Part shown: positions 26,195-36,447 of the stretch, piece by piece | Layout: the number at the start of each line of letters is the position of its first letter | Position numbering within the stretch: the stretch's first letter is position 1 | Assembly (NCBI GenBank): GCA_034521225.1 | Contig: JAXHMR010000008.1 | Coordinates: 1 to 64,000 of the forward strand | DNA length: 64,000 nucleotides | Direction: 5' to 3' | Origin: Woeseia sp034521225 | Lineage (GTDB): Bacteria; Pseudomonadota; Gammaproteobacteria; Steroidobacterales; Woeseiaceae | Notes under the pieces: generated by a model | Told to the model about the DNA's origin: nothing | The model's database searches: none | Seen by the model: only the letters and a program-made list of their open reading frames with translations | Made by a program: the position numbers and the translations under genes

Positions 26195-26784
26195 TTGAAC
26201 AATATTGTTATCGTCATGGTCCTGGTGCTCGCGGGCATAGTTGCGATGCTGTGGGTCTTCGTCCGCCGCAACCTCCGCGGCAAGCCGACACCGCTCGCGC
26301 TCAAGCCCGGGGACCCGCTGCCCGAATTTTCGGCCGAAGACGTGGACGGCCAGCCGGTCAGCTCGAACGACCTCCGCGGACGGCCGTCGGTGGTCCTGTT
26401 CGTACGCGGCAACTGGTGCCCGTTCTGCAGCCGGCAGGTGGCCGACCTGACCTCGCATTACAAGGAGATCAACGCGCTGGGCGCGAAGCTCGTGATCGTG
26501 ACACCAAAGCCGCTTGGAACGACGCGGCGCGTCGCCAAGATCTTCGACGTGCAGTTCGATTTCTGGCTCGACCGCGATCTCGCCGTGGTGAAACAGCTCG
26601 GCCTGCTGCACGTGACCGGCGTCCCGGGCATGTACCGCGATCAGTACGGCCCCGACACGGTTTGGCCCACGGCGCTGGTCTGCGACGCGGACAACGTCAT
26701 TACCTACGTGAAGCAGTCGAAGCGAATCATCGACCCGGCCGGACCCGGAGTATCCTGGTCGCGGAACTGCGCAAGCTCGTCTGA
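26195..26784 (+). CDS. Membrane-anchored AhpC/TSA peroxiredoxin (frameshifted at 3' end)
   Basis: About 196 residues: one N-terminal membrane helix (NIVIVMVLVLAGIVAMLWVF) then a redoxin domain facing the periplasm. Motifs are GDPLPEFSAEDVDGQPV and the active site RGNWCPFCSRQVADL, a thioredoxin-like CxxC at the peroxidatic position. One shift near 26740 moves the end from IIDPAGPGVS to the expected ESILVAELRKLV, stop 26782-26784. The start appears to be TTG 26195. It probably reduces peroxides or alkyl hydroperoxides and forms an operon with the DoxX-like gene. Confidence 0.78.
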
Positions 26785-26972
26785 AGCGGCCCGCTTTTGC
26801 GATTCTCATCGTCACAGAATGCCACTATGCTCTCGGACGATGGCACATACGCACTTGAGTTGGGAACGTCTCACCTCATCCGTTTCTAGCGCGCAGACTC
26901 CTCGGCCGATAACGTGATTGGTCGTTTGGATTGAGTAACGCATCGATGATCGGCCACTCCGGAACGTCTTCA

Positions 26973-27874
26973 TCAGTGCGTGTCGTCGGGAGCGACGGCC
27001 GCCTGAGCCTTACCACGTACCCGATAAGTCGCGAGCAGCAGCAAGCCAATGAACAGATAATTGAGAATTCCGTAGGCGACGGGAACGATATTCAGTTCGG
27101 GCAAGCCAAGCAGGGTCGCACCGATCACCAGTGCCAGCGGCGTGTTCTGGACACCCACTTCCACCGATATGGCGACGCGTTTTCCCTGGTCCAGGTGCGC
27201 CAGGTGTGCAATCAGCCACGCGCCCGGAACGACCAGTAGCGCAAGGGCCATCGCCGCTGCAAGGATCATAAGGGCGTTGCCCTGGATCAGGCCGAATGCG
27301 TCACGCACGCTGATGACTATGATCGTAAGAATCAGAACCAGCGAAAGCACTCGAAAAACAGCCAGCGACGATACAGCAGTCCCGGGGGCGAAGTAGCGCA
27401 CGATCATGCCCAGTATGATCGGTAGTCCGGTGATGATGAACAGCCGTTGCATCATAGATCCGGCTGGCAGGGCGAGTTCAGTGGTGCCGCCTGTCACGAG
27501 CACAAAGCCGAGCCCCACGATGAACGGGATAGTAACAATGCTGAGGACGCTCGACAGGGCAGTCAGCGTGACGGACAACGCCGTTTCGCCGCGCAGGGCA
27601 AATACGATTGCATTCGAGGTGGACCCCCCTGGACAGGCCGCGAGGATGACCAAGCCCAACAGGATGGGTTCCGGCAATGGCAGCATCAAGGCGAGCCCCA
27701 CGGCGACAGGCCGGGTAGAAAGATCATTTGACCCGCCAGGCCCACCAGGACCGCCCGCGGCACCTGCAGGACATTGGTAAAGGAGGCCGGGGTCAGGCTC
27801 AACCCGAGCCCGAACATGACGATGAAGATCACGCCGGGGAACAGGTACTGAGCATTAAATGTAGCGAGGTCCAC
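26973..27874 (-). CDS. Bile acid:sodium symporter (BASS) family transporter (frameshifted)
   Basis: About 300 residues and nine or ten helices. The N-terminus (GTG 27872-27874) has FIVMFGLGLSLTPASFTNVL. One shift near 27700-27720 joins it to GLALMLPLPEPILLGLVILA ACPGGSTSNA. That ACPGGSTSN block and VEVGVQNTPLALVIGATLLG are the two crossover/sodium-binding signatures of the BASS/SBF family. Homologues move organic acids, sulfur compounds or bile acids with sodium; the substrate here is unknown. Confidence 0.82.
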
Positions 27875-27911
27875 AGGTGATCACCCTCGGAGGTTGCGCA
27901 TCAATCTGGCG

Positions 27912-28502
27912 TTAATCCGTGTGCTTGCCGCGCACCCATCCGCGCGGTTTCAAATGCTCGCTGGCAAACTCGCTGGCGCCTTCCTCCAGCGGTGTTCCTA
28001 TTGAATCATTCCAGCGATTCAGGAATCCGAACAGGGCTACCACGCCGAGAATCTCGACGATCTCTCCTTCGTCCCAGTATTTGTGCAGTCGTTCACTGAT
28101 TTCATCATCTACGGAATTTGGTACACCTGAAGCGGCGATGGCGAAATCCAGTGCGGCACGCTCGGCATCGGAATACAGCGGGCTGGACTGGTAACTCCAG
28201 AGCGCCTCAAACCGCTCCTCAGTCAGCCCGAATCGTTTCGCGGCGAGCGCCGTATGCGCCTGGCAGTAGCGACAGCCGGTGCTGAGGCTGGACATATAGG
28301 CGATCAGTCGTTTCTGCTCACTGGTGATCCGGCCTTCGTTGTGCATTACAGCCCGATTGAGATCGATAAAGGCGCGCGCGATGGCAGGCCGGCGCTGCAT
28401 TGTCAGAACGCTGTTCGGTGTAAAACCCAGAGTGGATTCGAAAAATCGCGCGAGATCCGCGATCTCCGGATTAACGGTGTCTAGCGGACGAAGCAATGGC
28501 AT
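27912..28502 (-). CDS. Carboxymuconolactone decarboxylase/AhpD-family peroxidase-like protein
   Basis: Intact, 196 residues. The start MPLLRPLDTVNPEIADLARF at ATG 28500-28502 is preferred over an upstream frame extension. The active-site block is SSLSTGCRYCQAHTALAAKR (CxxC-xx-H), and the C-terminal part has EGEIVEILGVVALFGFLNRW. It is related to but distinct from the AhpD-like proteins at 24248 and 28688. It lies 37 bases upstream of the BASS transporter gene and is likely co-transcribed with it. Confidence 0.85.
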   Translation of the reverse strand: MPLLRPLDTVNPEIADLARFFESTLGFTPNSVLTMQRRPAIARAFIDLNRAVMHNEGRITSEQKRLIAYMSSLSTGCRYCQAHTALAAKRFGLTEERFEALWSYQSSPLYSDAERAALDFAIAASGVPNSVDDEISERLHKYWDEGEIVEILGVVALFGFLNRWNDSIGTPLEEGASEFASEHLKPRGWVRGKHTD

Positions 28503-28687
28503 GCAATAGCCTCCAACGGAAGTTAATTGATCCACCCTGTTAAGGGCAGCCACTATTAGTCATCGAACAAGCAATGCTGGCGGCGTCGAAGTGTCGTCGC
28601 GACAGGGTATTCCCCGACATTACCGGACCCGAAGCGGGAATTCCTCGCCTTGCTCGTTTCCGCCGTGCAGACTCCTGGCCAGCGGCA

Positions 28688-29290
28688 TTACTGGTGACCC
28701 CAGTCATCGAGGTCGTCAGCATTATTCGGAGACTTGCCCAGCGATTCTCCATCGGTTGATACGCCCAGGCCGAGAAACTGTTCTGTTGACGTAGCAAAAA
28801 TACGCAGCGACCTGGTTAATTTCAAGAATCGCTCCGTCATCGACACCTGCTGCTCGCACAGCGTCAAATATTTTCGTCATCCCGGACGGGATCAACGGCC
28901 AATTGCCGGGCATACTGCATCAGTGCCAACTGCCCGTTTTCAAATGCGAGTTCTGGCTTGTCCGACAACAATGCTTCGTAAATAATATCCGCACGCTCAT
29001 CGTTTTTAAGTAGCCTGCGCATGCCGGCAACGTGATGCTCAACACAGTAAGCACAGCCGTTTAATTGACTGACATAAACACCGACTGCTCAAGAAACCAC
29101 TTGGGCAACTGGTTGGCGGGGTGATGGAGCACGTTTTTATAGAGCGCCATATGACCCTCGAGCGTATGAGGGCGAAGGCTGTGGATCTGAATACATGGTC
29201 AACCTGGCCGTCGGCGTCGGCTAACCGGTCATAGAGGTTTTTCAGGCGCCCCTTTGCGTCTTCGGGGCGAATAGTCTTGATCCAGCTCAT
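28688..29290 (-). CDS. AhpD-like peroxidase-related protein (frameshifted)
   Basis: A 200-residue protein in at least four frame segments. It begins MSWIKTIRPEDAKGRLKNLY with AGGAG at 29296-29300. Later pieces read LNGCAYCVEHHVAGMRRLLK (CxxC-xxx-H redox centre), AFENGQLALMQYARQLA and ILEINQVAAYFCYVNRTVS. The end is restored by removing one C near 28778, giving NRTVSGLGVSTDGESLGK and TAA at 28688-28690. It matches the peroxidase-related subfamily in length. Its ATG overlaps the likely stop of the HutC-like gene. Damage here is denser than in the AhpD-like neighbours. Confidence 0.7.
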
Positions 29291-30071
29291 GGTCGGCTCC
29301 TGCGGGTTTGAATCCGTCGACAATCTGCAGTCGTTGAACCTTGCCGCGCCCGTCTTCCGGTACAAAATGAGCCGTAAGCTCGTAGCGCGATCCCGGGTGA
29401 CATATCTCCGCATACGAAGCGACACATCCGTTGCTCCACGTACGGCGCGACGACAAGCAGGCAGGGCTCCATCGTCGATACTTCAACAGGCGGTGCGAAA
29501 GGGCGTTTGGCATCACGGCGCGCAAAATGTTCAGCCCCTTGCAGGGGCGCAATACTCATCAGGTATTCGTCAGGCGTGACCTGAGTGAAGTCATTCATCA
29601 AATATTCCGGTGCGATAGCCGGATCGACATAACGGTCTTCAAGCTGGATGGCTATGCCATCTTCATGATGGATGACGATTGAGCGAAACAGCCTGGTGCC
29701 TGCCGAACACCAAATTGTTCTCCAAGCTGTGCGTTCGCTGCGACCTCGGCCAACTCGGCAGCCACGGCATGATACGCGCCGCCCCGTGCCCGCACATCTT
29801 CCGCAATGTTGCGGATCTCCAGCGGGTGCGCCCTTGTGCGCCGATCAGCACCAGAAGTGCCGACGCCGACGATGCGGAACAGCAGTCCCTGGTCGGTCAA
29901 CTCGCGTACGGCACGATTGACGGTCATCCGCGAGGCCTGGATCTCGCGGCCAGTTGATGTTCCGTAGGAATCTGTTCATCCGGACCCCACACGCCGGACT
30001 CAATACGTTCCAGAATGTAGCTCTTTATCCGCTCGTAGATTGGAACCGCTTGTCTTTGCCTGCACCGACAC
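29287..30071 (-). pseudogene. HutC-like GntR-family regulator, multiply frameshifted
   Basis: Pieces of one GntR/UTRA regulator lie in all three minus frames. The winged-helix DNA-binding part is VPIYERIKSYILERIESGVW then DEQIPTEHQLAA and NRAVRELTDQGLLFRIVGVG. The UTRA ligand domain is LEIRNIAEDVRARGGAYHAV, VTPDEYLMSIAPLQGAEHF, EPCLLV and PGSRYELTAHF. The APLQGAEH and PGSRYELTAHF blocks are characteristic of histidine-utilisation repressors. No hut catabolic genes follow; the divergent neighbour is a sodium symporter that could be its target. At least four indels are needed to restore it, so it may be a true pseudogene or a low-quality stretch. Confidence 0.7.
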
Positions 30072-30211
30072 TTTTCCCCAATGGCGCTCGTCGCTGCTCG
30101 ACCTGAATTGCCAGTCTGTCACGCCATGCTTTGTCAGCATAATGATGATATTGTCTAGACAAAGCAACCGATGCAACGCTAACCCAGCGAGATTGAAACG
30201 GAGGCAGGCAT

Positions 30212-31595
30212 ATGAACGATAGCTACCCATCGGCGCGCACTTCAACCAGTGCGGCGCAATGGACATCGCCACTGACATTTTTCCTTGCGTCGACCGGAAT
30301 GGCGGTAGGGCTTGGAAATATGTGGCGGTTTCCCTTTCTGGCCGGTGAAATGGTGGTGGAGCCTTCGTATTTGTCTATCTGGCCGCCGTCGCCGCAATAG
30401 GCTTTCCGATAATGACGGCAGAACTGCTGATCGGCCGACGCGGCGGCGGCGCATCCGATAACGCCGTGCGAGCACTGATCGTTTCGGAAAGTGCCAGCCG
30501 GAAATGGCGCATCATTGGTTACCTGTCTTTCATCGTTCATTGGTCGCCGTCGGCTACTACGGGGTAATCGCCGGTTGGGTACTCGACTACGCCGTCGCAT
30601 TCACGGCCAGTGGCGGTTTCGCGGAAAACTCGAACAACGCCGCAAGATTTGATTCGCTGCTTGCCGACCCGGTCCGCCTGATTGCGCGCACACCGCTTTC
30701 ATCGTCGGCTGTGCATTCGTTGTCAGCCGGGGGCTGCGCCAGGGCATTGAGCGCATGGCCAAATTCGTAATGCCGGCACTGTTCTTCATGCTCGTCGGGC
30801 TTGTCGCCTACGCGGCGTTCTACGGCGAGTTTGCCACCGCGTTTGCCTTCCTGTTTGCGCCAGATTTCAGTGAACTTACCGGGCACAGCATCCTGTTGGC
30901 GGTTGGCCAGGCGTTTTTCTCGCTCGCTGTCGGATTCGGCGCACTAATGACCTTCGGTGCCTACCTGCCAAAACAGGTCGCGTTGCCTCACACGCGCTGC
31001 GCGATTTGCGCAGCCGACACGCTGGTGGCCCTGCTGGCTGGTCTTGCGATATTTCCATTGAAGCTTTTTGCGGCCGGCCTTGCCGCAGACGGGGGGCCGG
31101 GCCTGGTGTTTATCACCCTGCCCATCGGCATTTGCCCAGATGCCCGGTGGCTATATCGTCGGTTCGGTCTTCTTCGTATTGCTGTTTGCCGCCGCGTTTA
31201 CGACCGGTGTCGGCACTTTCGAGGCAGTGGTCGGATGGTTGGGGTCACGCGGCGTCGATCGCCGTGCGGCAGCAATCTGGAGCGGGTCGATTGCGTCGGG
31301 ATTGTCGGGTTGCAGGCGCGTTGTCGTTCAACCTTATGGCCGGTATACGCGTTGCTGACTGGATACCGCTTTATGGCGGCAAGTCCTTGTTCGATTCACT
31401 CGATTTCACGGTTGCCAGTGTCCTGCTGCCCGTCAACGGACTACTCATCGCCCTGTTCGCCGGCTGGGCCGTCAAAAAGGCCACCAGCCGGGCCGCAGTT
31501 CGGCGGCAGCGGCAGGAGTTACCAACTCTGGCGCACGCTGATACGTGTTGTCGCGCCAATTGCCGGTTGTCGTGATTGTGCTGTCGGCCGGGTGA
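30212..31595 (+). pseudogene. Neurotransmitter:sodium symporter (NSS/SNF) family, multiply frameshifted
   Basis: The start MNDSYPSARTSTSAAQWTSP has a good ribosome site (GGAGG). Then FFLASTGMAVGLGNMWRFPF is the NSS helix 1 signature that binds sodium and substrate. Later pieces in other frames include AFVFVYLAAVAAIGFPIMTA ELLIGRRGG, VGYYGVIAGWVLDYAVAFT, FFSLAVGFGALMTFGAYLPK and a last helix VVVIVLSAG ending at TGA 31593-31595. The corrected length (about 460 aa) is full size, but at least four shifts are needed. It probably imported an amino acid or amine under control of the adjacent HutC-like regulator. Confidence 0.72.
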
Positions 31596-31684
31596 GCCTG
31601 CGAAGAATGATTATGCTTGTATATACAATATCGATTTTGTAAGGCTCGGAGCGACCGGGCATTTTTTCAGGGGGAGACGTCAGG

Positions 31685-34307
31685 ATGAAGCGGAACAGCG
31701 TCGGCGGTCTGAGTAATCACGCGAAGAATTCGTTGCAGCGTGCCCACTGGACCTTGCCAATCGGTACCTTCGGCGTAGCACTCGTGCTGCGGCATCGGTT
31801 GGCCTGGCACGGGCGCAAACAGCAACGCCCGCGGATGAAACCGTCGAGGAAATCGTAACCATTGGAACGCGTGTTGAGGGACGTACGGTAACGGAAACGA
31901 CCGTAGCGATCGACATTATTAATGAAGCCGCGATCAGCAAGAGCACCGGCCTTTTTGAAACTGGCGAATTGCTGCAGCGCCTGGCGCCGTCGTTCAACTT
32001 CAGTCGCACCCAGATCTCTGACGGGGCGGATATTTTCCGGCCTGCCACGTTGCGTGGCCTCGGCCCGGACCAGGTACTGGTATCTGCTGAACGGCAAGCG
32101 CCGGCATCCGCGGGCGCTGTTAGGCCTTGCGGGAACCGTTGGTGAAGGCGCTGCGGGTACTGACTTCAATGCAATTCCGTCAATCGCAATCAAACGGATC
32201 GAAATCCTGCGAGACGGTGCGGCGGCGACATGCGGGTCCGACGCGATCGCCGGCGTAATTAATATCGCGCTCAAGGATCTGTCGACAGTTGTCGTTTAAC
32301 GGTCTGATCGGAGAAACGTTCGACAACGATGGTGACCGTGTCCAGTTTCAGGCAAACGGGGTATCCCGCTCGGCTCCTCCGGATTCCTGAATCTCAGCGG
32401 TGAGTACCGTGAAGGCGATCCGACCAATCGGGCCGCCGAGAGTCCCCAGTTTCCGGGACGGCAGATTTTTCGGCACGGTGACGCGGATACGGAATTCCTG
32501 GGTTTCTTCGTCAATGCCAGCCTGGAGTTGAGCGCCGGCGAGCCGAACTTTATTCCTTCAGCGGATACTCGGAAAGTGAAGCGGTTGGTGCCGGGTTTTA
32601 CCGCTTCGCCGATCAGGCAGACCGTTCGGTGCCCCAGGTATTTCCGGACGGATTTCTGCCCCGTGACGTCAATGAGTCTACCGATTTCTCCCTGGCGCTC
32701 GGGTTGCGCGGCGATCTGTCCGATATATGGACGTAGATGTGAGTGCGCGTGGCGCGGTCAAAATGACTACGACTTTGGGGCAGCAAACACCATCAATGCC
32801 TCTATCGCAGCCGATTTCCGTAACCGCAATCCTGGCGCCACAGATGCGGAAATTGCCGCCAACGCCGGTCCAATGGAGGGTTTTTCCGGTAGTCAGAATT
32901 TTGAGCAATTAACATTAAACGTCGATTTTGCCGGCAAGTCAGAACTGACCATGCAGAACCCGGTGTACCTTGCGTTTGGCGCCGAATACCGCGATGAAGA
33001 TACGAGCTGATATCCGGTGAACTCCTTTCCTTCAGTTGCGGGCTTTCTCCCGACAACGCGTTCATCCCGTCGATACTCGATCCAGGCGCCGGCGTTGATC
33101 CCGTAACCTTCGAACCCGTTGATACCTCAACCGGAACGCCTGCGACTTGCGGCTTTCAAGCTTTTCCCGGATTCCGGCCGGATCTGCTGGCAGTTTCGGG
33201 CGTGACAGTTTCGCCGTTTATGTCGACGCGGAAACCGATCTGACCGACCGATTCCTGATTGGCGTAGCAGGGCGCTACGAAGATTTCGGTGAGGTTGGTG
33301 ATGAAGTTACGGGCAAGCTCAGTGGACGCTACGAAGTTTCCGATCAGTTTGCAATTCGTGGTGCTGCGCAGACAGGGTTTCGGGCGCCGAGCCTGCAACA
33401 GCTTTCGCTGCAGTTCGTGACCACTACGGTTGGCGCCGATGGCCTGGACGGAAACCTGGCTGGCCGGACCGGACCACTTTCCCTGGTTTTCGGCATCGAT
33501 ACACTGGATATTGAAACCTCGACAGGTTTTTCCGCTGGCTTCGGTGTGGGAGCCGCTCGAGCAACTGCGTATCTTCACGGTTGACGGGTTCCTGATCGAT
33601 GTCGACGACCGGATCGTACTCGGTAGTCCTTTAGCACCGGCGCAGCTTGACGCTGTCCCTGATGCACAGGCATTTCTTGTCGATAACCTGATCTCGCAGG
33701 CGAATTTCTTTTCCAATGCCATTGACACGGAAACTGTTGGTGTAGATATCGTCGCCGCGCACAATACTGATCTGTGGAGTGGCGCACTTGCGGAGCACGC
33801 TGGCCTTTCACTTTAGTGAAACGTCGATCGAGAAGCATCAACGCTCCCCAAGGCGTCGATCCTGACTTGCTCTTCCCGGATCCATCGCGGACCTTTCGTC
33901 GGAGTCCGGACGCAGCCGCAAACACGCGTTAATTTGTCGTTCAGCTATGGGAGCGGGACTGTATTCAGGCTGCATGTTGCGCCTGAACTATGTTGACGGG
34001 ACCGAAACATCCTCTCCACCGAACAAGGCCTTGGCGTGCCTGTGGCCGCGCCGTTCAATAATGAAAGAGTACCGAAGCCGGGCTTGGCGTTGCTTGTGGA
34101 TGTGGAATTCAGTTTATGGCCTCGACGAGCATTGGCGCTTTTTCGATAGGCGGAAATAACGCGCCTGATGGAGAGGCCGAACAAGGTCGCGTCCGACTCC
34201 GTCATCGCCGGCATCAGCGCGCGGAAACCTGCAATTCCCGATGCGCGGCCTGGCCTACGGCCTGAACGGCGGCTTTTGCTATGCGAGTGGTGAGCGCGAG
34301 TTTCTGA
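31685..34307 (+). pseudogene. TonB-dependent receptor, heavily frameshifted
   Basis: All parts of a receptor of about 870 residues can be traced but in changing frames. There is a TonB-box region (ETVEEIVTIGTRVEGRTVTE), a plug (GELLQRLAPSFNFSRTQISD, FRPATLRGLGPDQVLV, LLNGKRRHPRALL, IKRIEILRDGAAATCGSDAI AGVINIAL) and barrel strands (DRFLIGVAGRYEDFGEVGD, FAIRGAAQTGFRAPSLQQLS). The last strand has a terminal Phe before TGA at 34305-34307. At least eight shifts are needed, many more than in the intact receptor at 6650, so true decay is more likely here. The plug type is the siderophore/complex-substrate class. Confidence 0.75.
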
Positions 34308-34590
34308 AAGTTCTCGGTCAGGTGGGGATGGTGGCCGCATGGTCTGAAGAGTGAAGCTGAGGCGCGTGCGATCGATGGCGGCTCGCTGACCGGCGATGTG
34401 TAACCGATTTCGCTCTCGTCAAAATGTCAGTCCGTCGACGACAGAGACCAAGAATCGCCTGCGGGTGCGGGATTGATTTTGATTAATCCATGGTAGTGGC
34501 CGCTGCCTCCCGATGGCATTCGCAAGTTATTTTCGCCGTATCCAAACTGAGTCTGGATGCTTAGCCGTCGCCAAGCGCGAAGGATCCATG

Positions 34591-34821
34591 TTATCGCCGC
34601 CGTGCGCGTTCCGTAAAATATGTATGGACAAGAAAAGACAAGCCCATTCCCATCACCAGAATCGCAACCGACGCTTTGCCGCGATGAGGTGTATCGTCCG
34701 TCCAGGTGTCACTGTATTCCAGCCAGTAAATCAGATAAATGGATAGCACCCAGGGCGTGAATGCAACGGCAATTTGCATCGCGTAGCGCATTCGATTCTT
34801 TAAGGCTTCGTACATGTGCAA
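34591..34821 (-). CDS. Small two-helix membrane protein
   Basis: A 76-residue protein with two predicted membrane helices (MQIAVAFTPWVLSIYLIYWL and KASVAILVMGMGLSFLVHTY) and a basic tail ERARRR. I do not recognise the family. The clean hydrophobic pattern and charged ends suggest a real protein. It is divergent from the ferric-reductase-like gene. Confidence 0.55.
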   Translation of the reverse strand: MHMYEALKNRMRYAMQIAVAFTPWVLSIYLIYWLEYSDTWTDDTPHRGKASVAILVMGMGLSFLVHTYFTERARRR

Positions 34822-34927
34822 ATGCTATCAGCAATATCGGATACCTCGCCAGAGCAAAGCTGCCAATGCTTTCTTGACCTATCGGGCAGGTCGCCGGCCG
34901 CTCCTGATTACGGGAAAATGCGATATT

Positions 34928-35909
34928 ATGCAGGGGCTGTATCGATTGGTTGGTGTCGTCGTGAGCACCAGGCTGAAAGTATTGCTGGCCAGCAAGGCCA
35001 TCAACGGGTGGCGATTGTTCTGGCTGGTCTCGGTTCCGATGTCCGCGGTGATGCTTGCCACCACGATGCGTGCGGATATGTCGACGGGTGCCGGCGTATC
35101 CGAAATGATTTCATTTTCCGTCCGTTGCGCGGTTCCTTTCATATACCTGGTAGTCGCCGCATCTGCTGCCCAGACGTTGTTTCGCGGGCCGTTCTCAGCG
35201 TGGTTGCTCCGCAACCGAAAATATGTCGGCTTGTGTTTCGCGGTAGCAATGGCTTGGCAGGGTTTATTCATATTCATTATGTCGAACTACTTTCGAGAAG
35301 TACCACTTCGACGAGGTGTATCTTCTTCGCGACGAACTCGAAGGTTCAATTGGCTATATCTTCCTTTTTGCCATGGTTTTGACCTCTTTCAACTTCGGGC
35401 GAAAATACCTGAACTTGACCCAGTGGAAGGTACTGCACAGGTCGGGCGTATATTTCCTCTGGGCATATCCGTTCAGTGTCTACTGGTGGAACATGTTCTA
35501 CTACGCCAACCCGGAACCTATCGACTATGTATTTTATTGGAGCGGCTTCCTCGCGTTTGCGTTGCGAATCGCGGCATGGGGCAAAAAAAGTCAACAGGCG
35601 GCGCCGAAAGGAGCGCTACCCGGCACCACACCGCTGGCCTTTAAGATCCTCGGCGGCGTACTGATTGTTTGCGGAGCACTTGTAGCCGCTACGGGCCGGT
35701 ATTGGCAGGAGGCCGTAACTGGTTTTCTGACCGCCGCGCAGTGGTCTGCGGACCTGGTGCTGTGGCTACCGTTCTGGCCGTTCGAGCCTTTCCTGTCACT
35801 TCTTGTGATCGGACTCGGCACCGCACTGGTAAAGAATGCCCGATCTGCGCAGCGCGTTGCCGCGAACAACCAACGTGCAACTCACCGGCCGTACAGAGCC
35901 AGTACCTGA
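34928..35909 (+). CDS. Ferric-reductase-like multi-helix membrane protein (frameshifted)
   Basis: About 326 residues with seven or eight hydrophobic helices: FWLVSVPMSAVMLATTM, CAVPFIYLVVAASAAQTLF, YVGLCFAVAMAWQGLFIFIM, then after one shift near 35310 YIFLFAMVLTSFNFGRKYLN, VLHRSGVYFLWAYPFSVYWW and two more in the C-terminal half. The layout LLRNRKYVGLCFAVAMAWQ followed by QWKVLHRSGVY resembles ferric-reductase/MsrQ-type heme membrane proteins, but the usual helix histidines are sparse (H in LHRSGVYF). The function is therefore uncertain; it may be an electron-transfer or structural membrane protein. Confidence 0.55.
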
Positions 35910-35985
35910 AACCGGCAGATCGTTGAACGAATACGCATTCGGATCATTTGAGTTTTAACTTCGAGTGCCGGACTATTCTGGGATA

Positions 35986-36052
35986 TATTAATTCCTTAGT
36001 TGACAGCATCCGGGAGCCGGCGTAGGCTCGGTGACCTACTAAGGAATTAATA
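35986..36052. promoter_or_regulatory. Inverted repeat upstream of blaI-like gene
   Basis: A perfect 15-bp inverted repeat: TATTAATTCCTTAGT at 35986-36000 and ACTAAGGAATTAATA at 36038-36052, separated by 37 bases. It ends 11 bases before the BlaI-like ATG. Two oppositely oriented operator half-regions bracketing a promoter would fit autoregulation by the BlaI-like repressor; a long hairpin in the leader is the alternative. Confidence 0.65.
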
Positions 36053-36063
36053 CCGAGACGTCC

Positions 36064-36447
36064 ATGGCGCGAAAGCAATCTCCCACCCTTACAGAAGGCG
36101 AACTCAAAGTGATGGCCGTTCTCTGGGATCGCGAGGAGGCTTCCGTTCGCGAAGTGACGGCCGTCCTGTCGGAACAGCAGCCGGTCGCTTACAGCACCGC
36201 GCTTACGATGCTGCGCATCCTGAACGACAAGGGCTACGTCACGTACCGCAAGGAAGGCCGCGCCTTCGTTTATTGCCCGCTGGTCAGCCGGCACGAAGCG
36301 CGCAGCAGTGCGCTGCGTCATCTCATCGCAAAGTTTTTCAACGGGTCGCCGGAAGCATTGGCACAGAACCTCGTCGACGAAACGGACGTTGATCTCGCGG
36401 AACTCGAACGGTTGCAGGCGAAGCTGGAGAAGGGAGATAAAACGTGA
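36064..36447 (+). CDS. BlaI/MecI-family repressor
   Basis: Intact, 127 residues. A winged-helix domain (LTEGELKVMAVLWDREEASV, AYSTALTMLRILNDKGYVTY, RAFVYCPLVS) is followed by a C-terminal dimerisation helix (LAELERLQAKLEKG). BlaI proteins repress target genes until a partner M56 membrane protease signals; cleavage normally occurs in the dimerisation region. The gene overlaps the M56 start by four bases (GTGA), as in blaI-blaR pairs. No beta-lactamase is in the window, so the regulated target is likely something else. Confidence 0.9.
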   Translation: MARKQSPTLTEGELKVMAVLWDREEASVREVTAVLSEQQPVAYSTALTMLRILNDKGYVTYRKEGRAFVYCPLVSRHEARSSALRHLIAKFFNGSPEALAQNLVDETDVDLAELERLQAKLEKGDKT

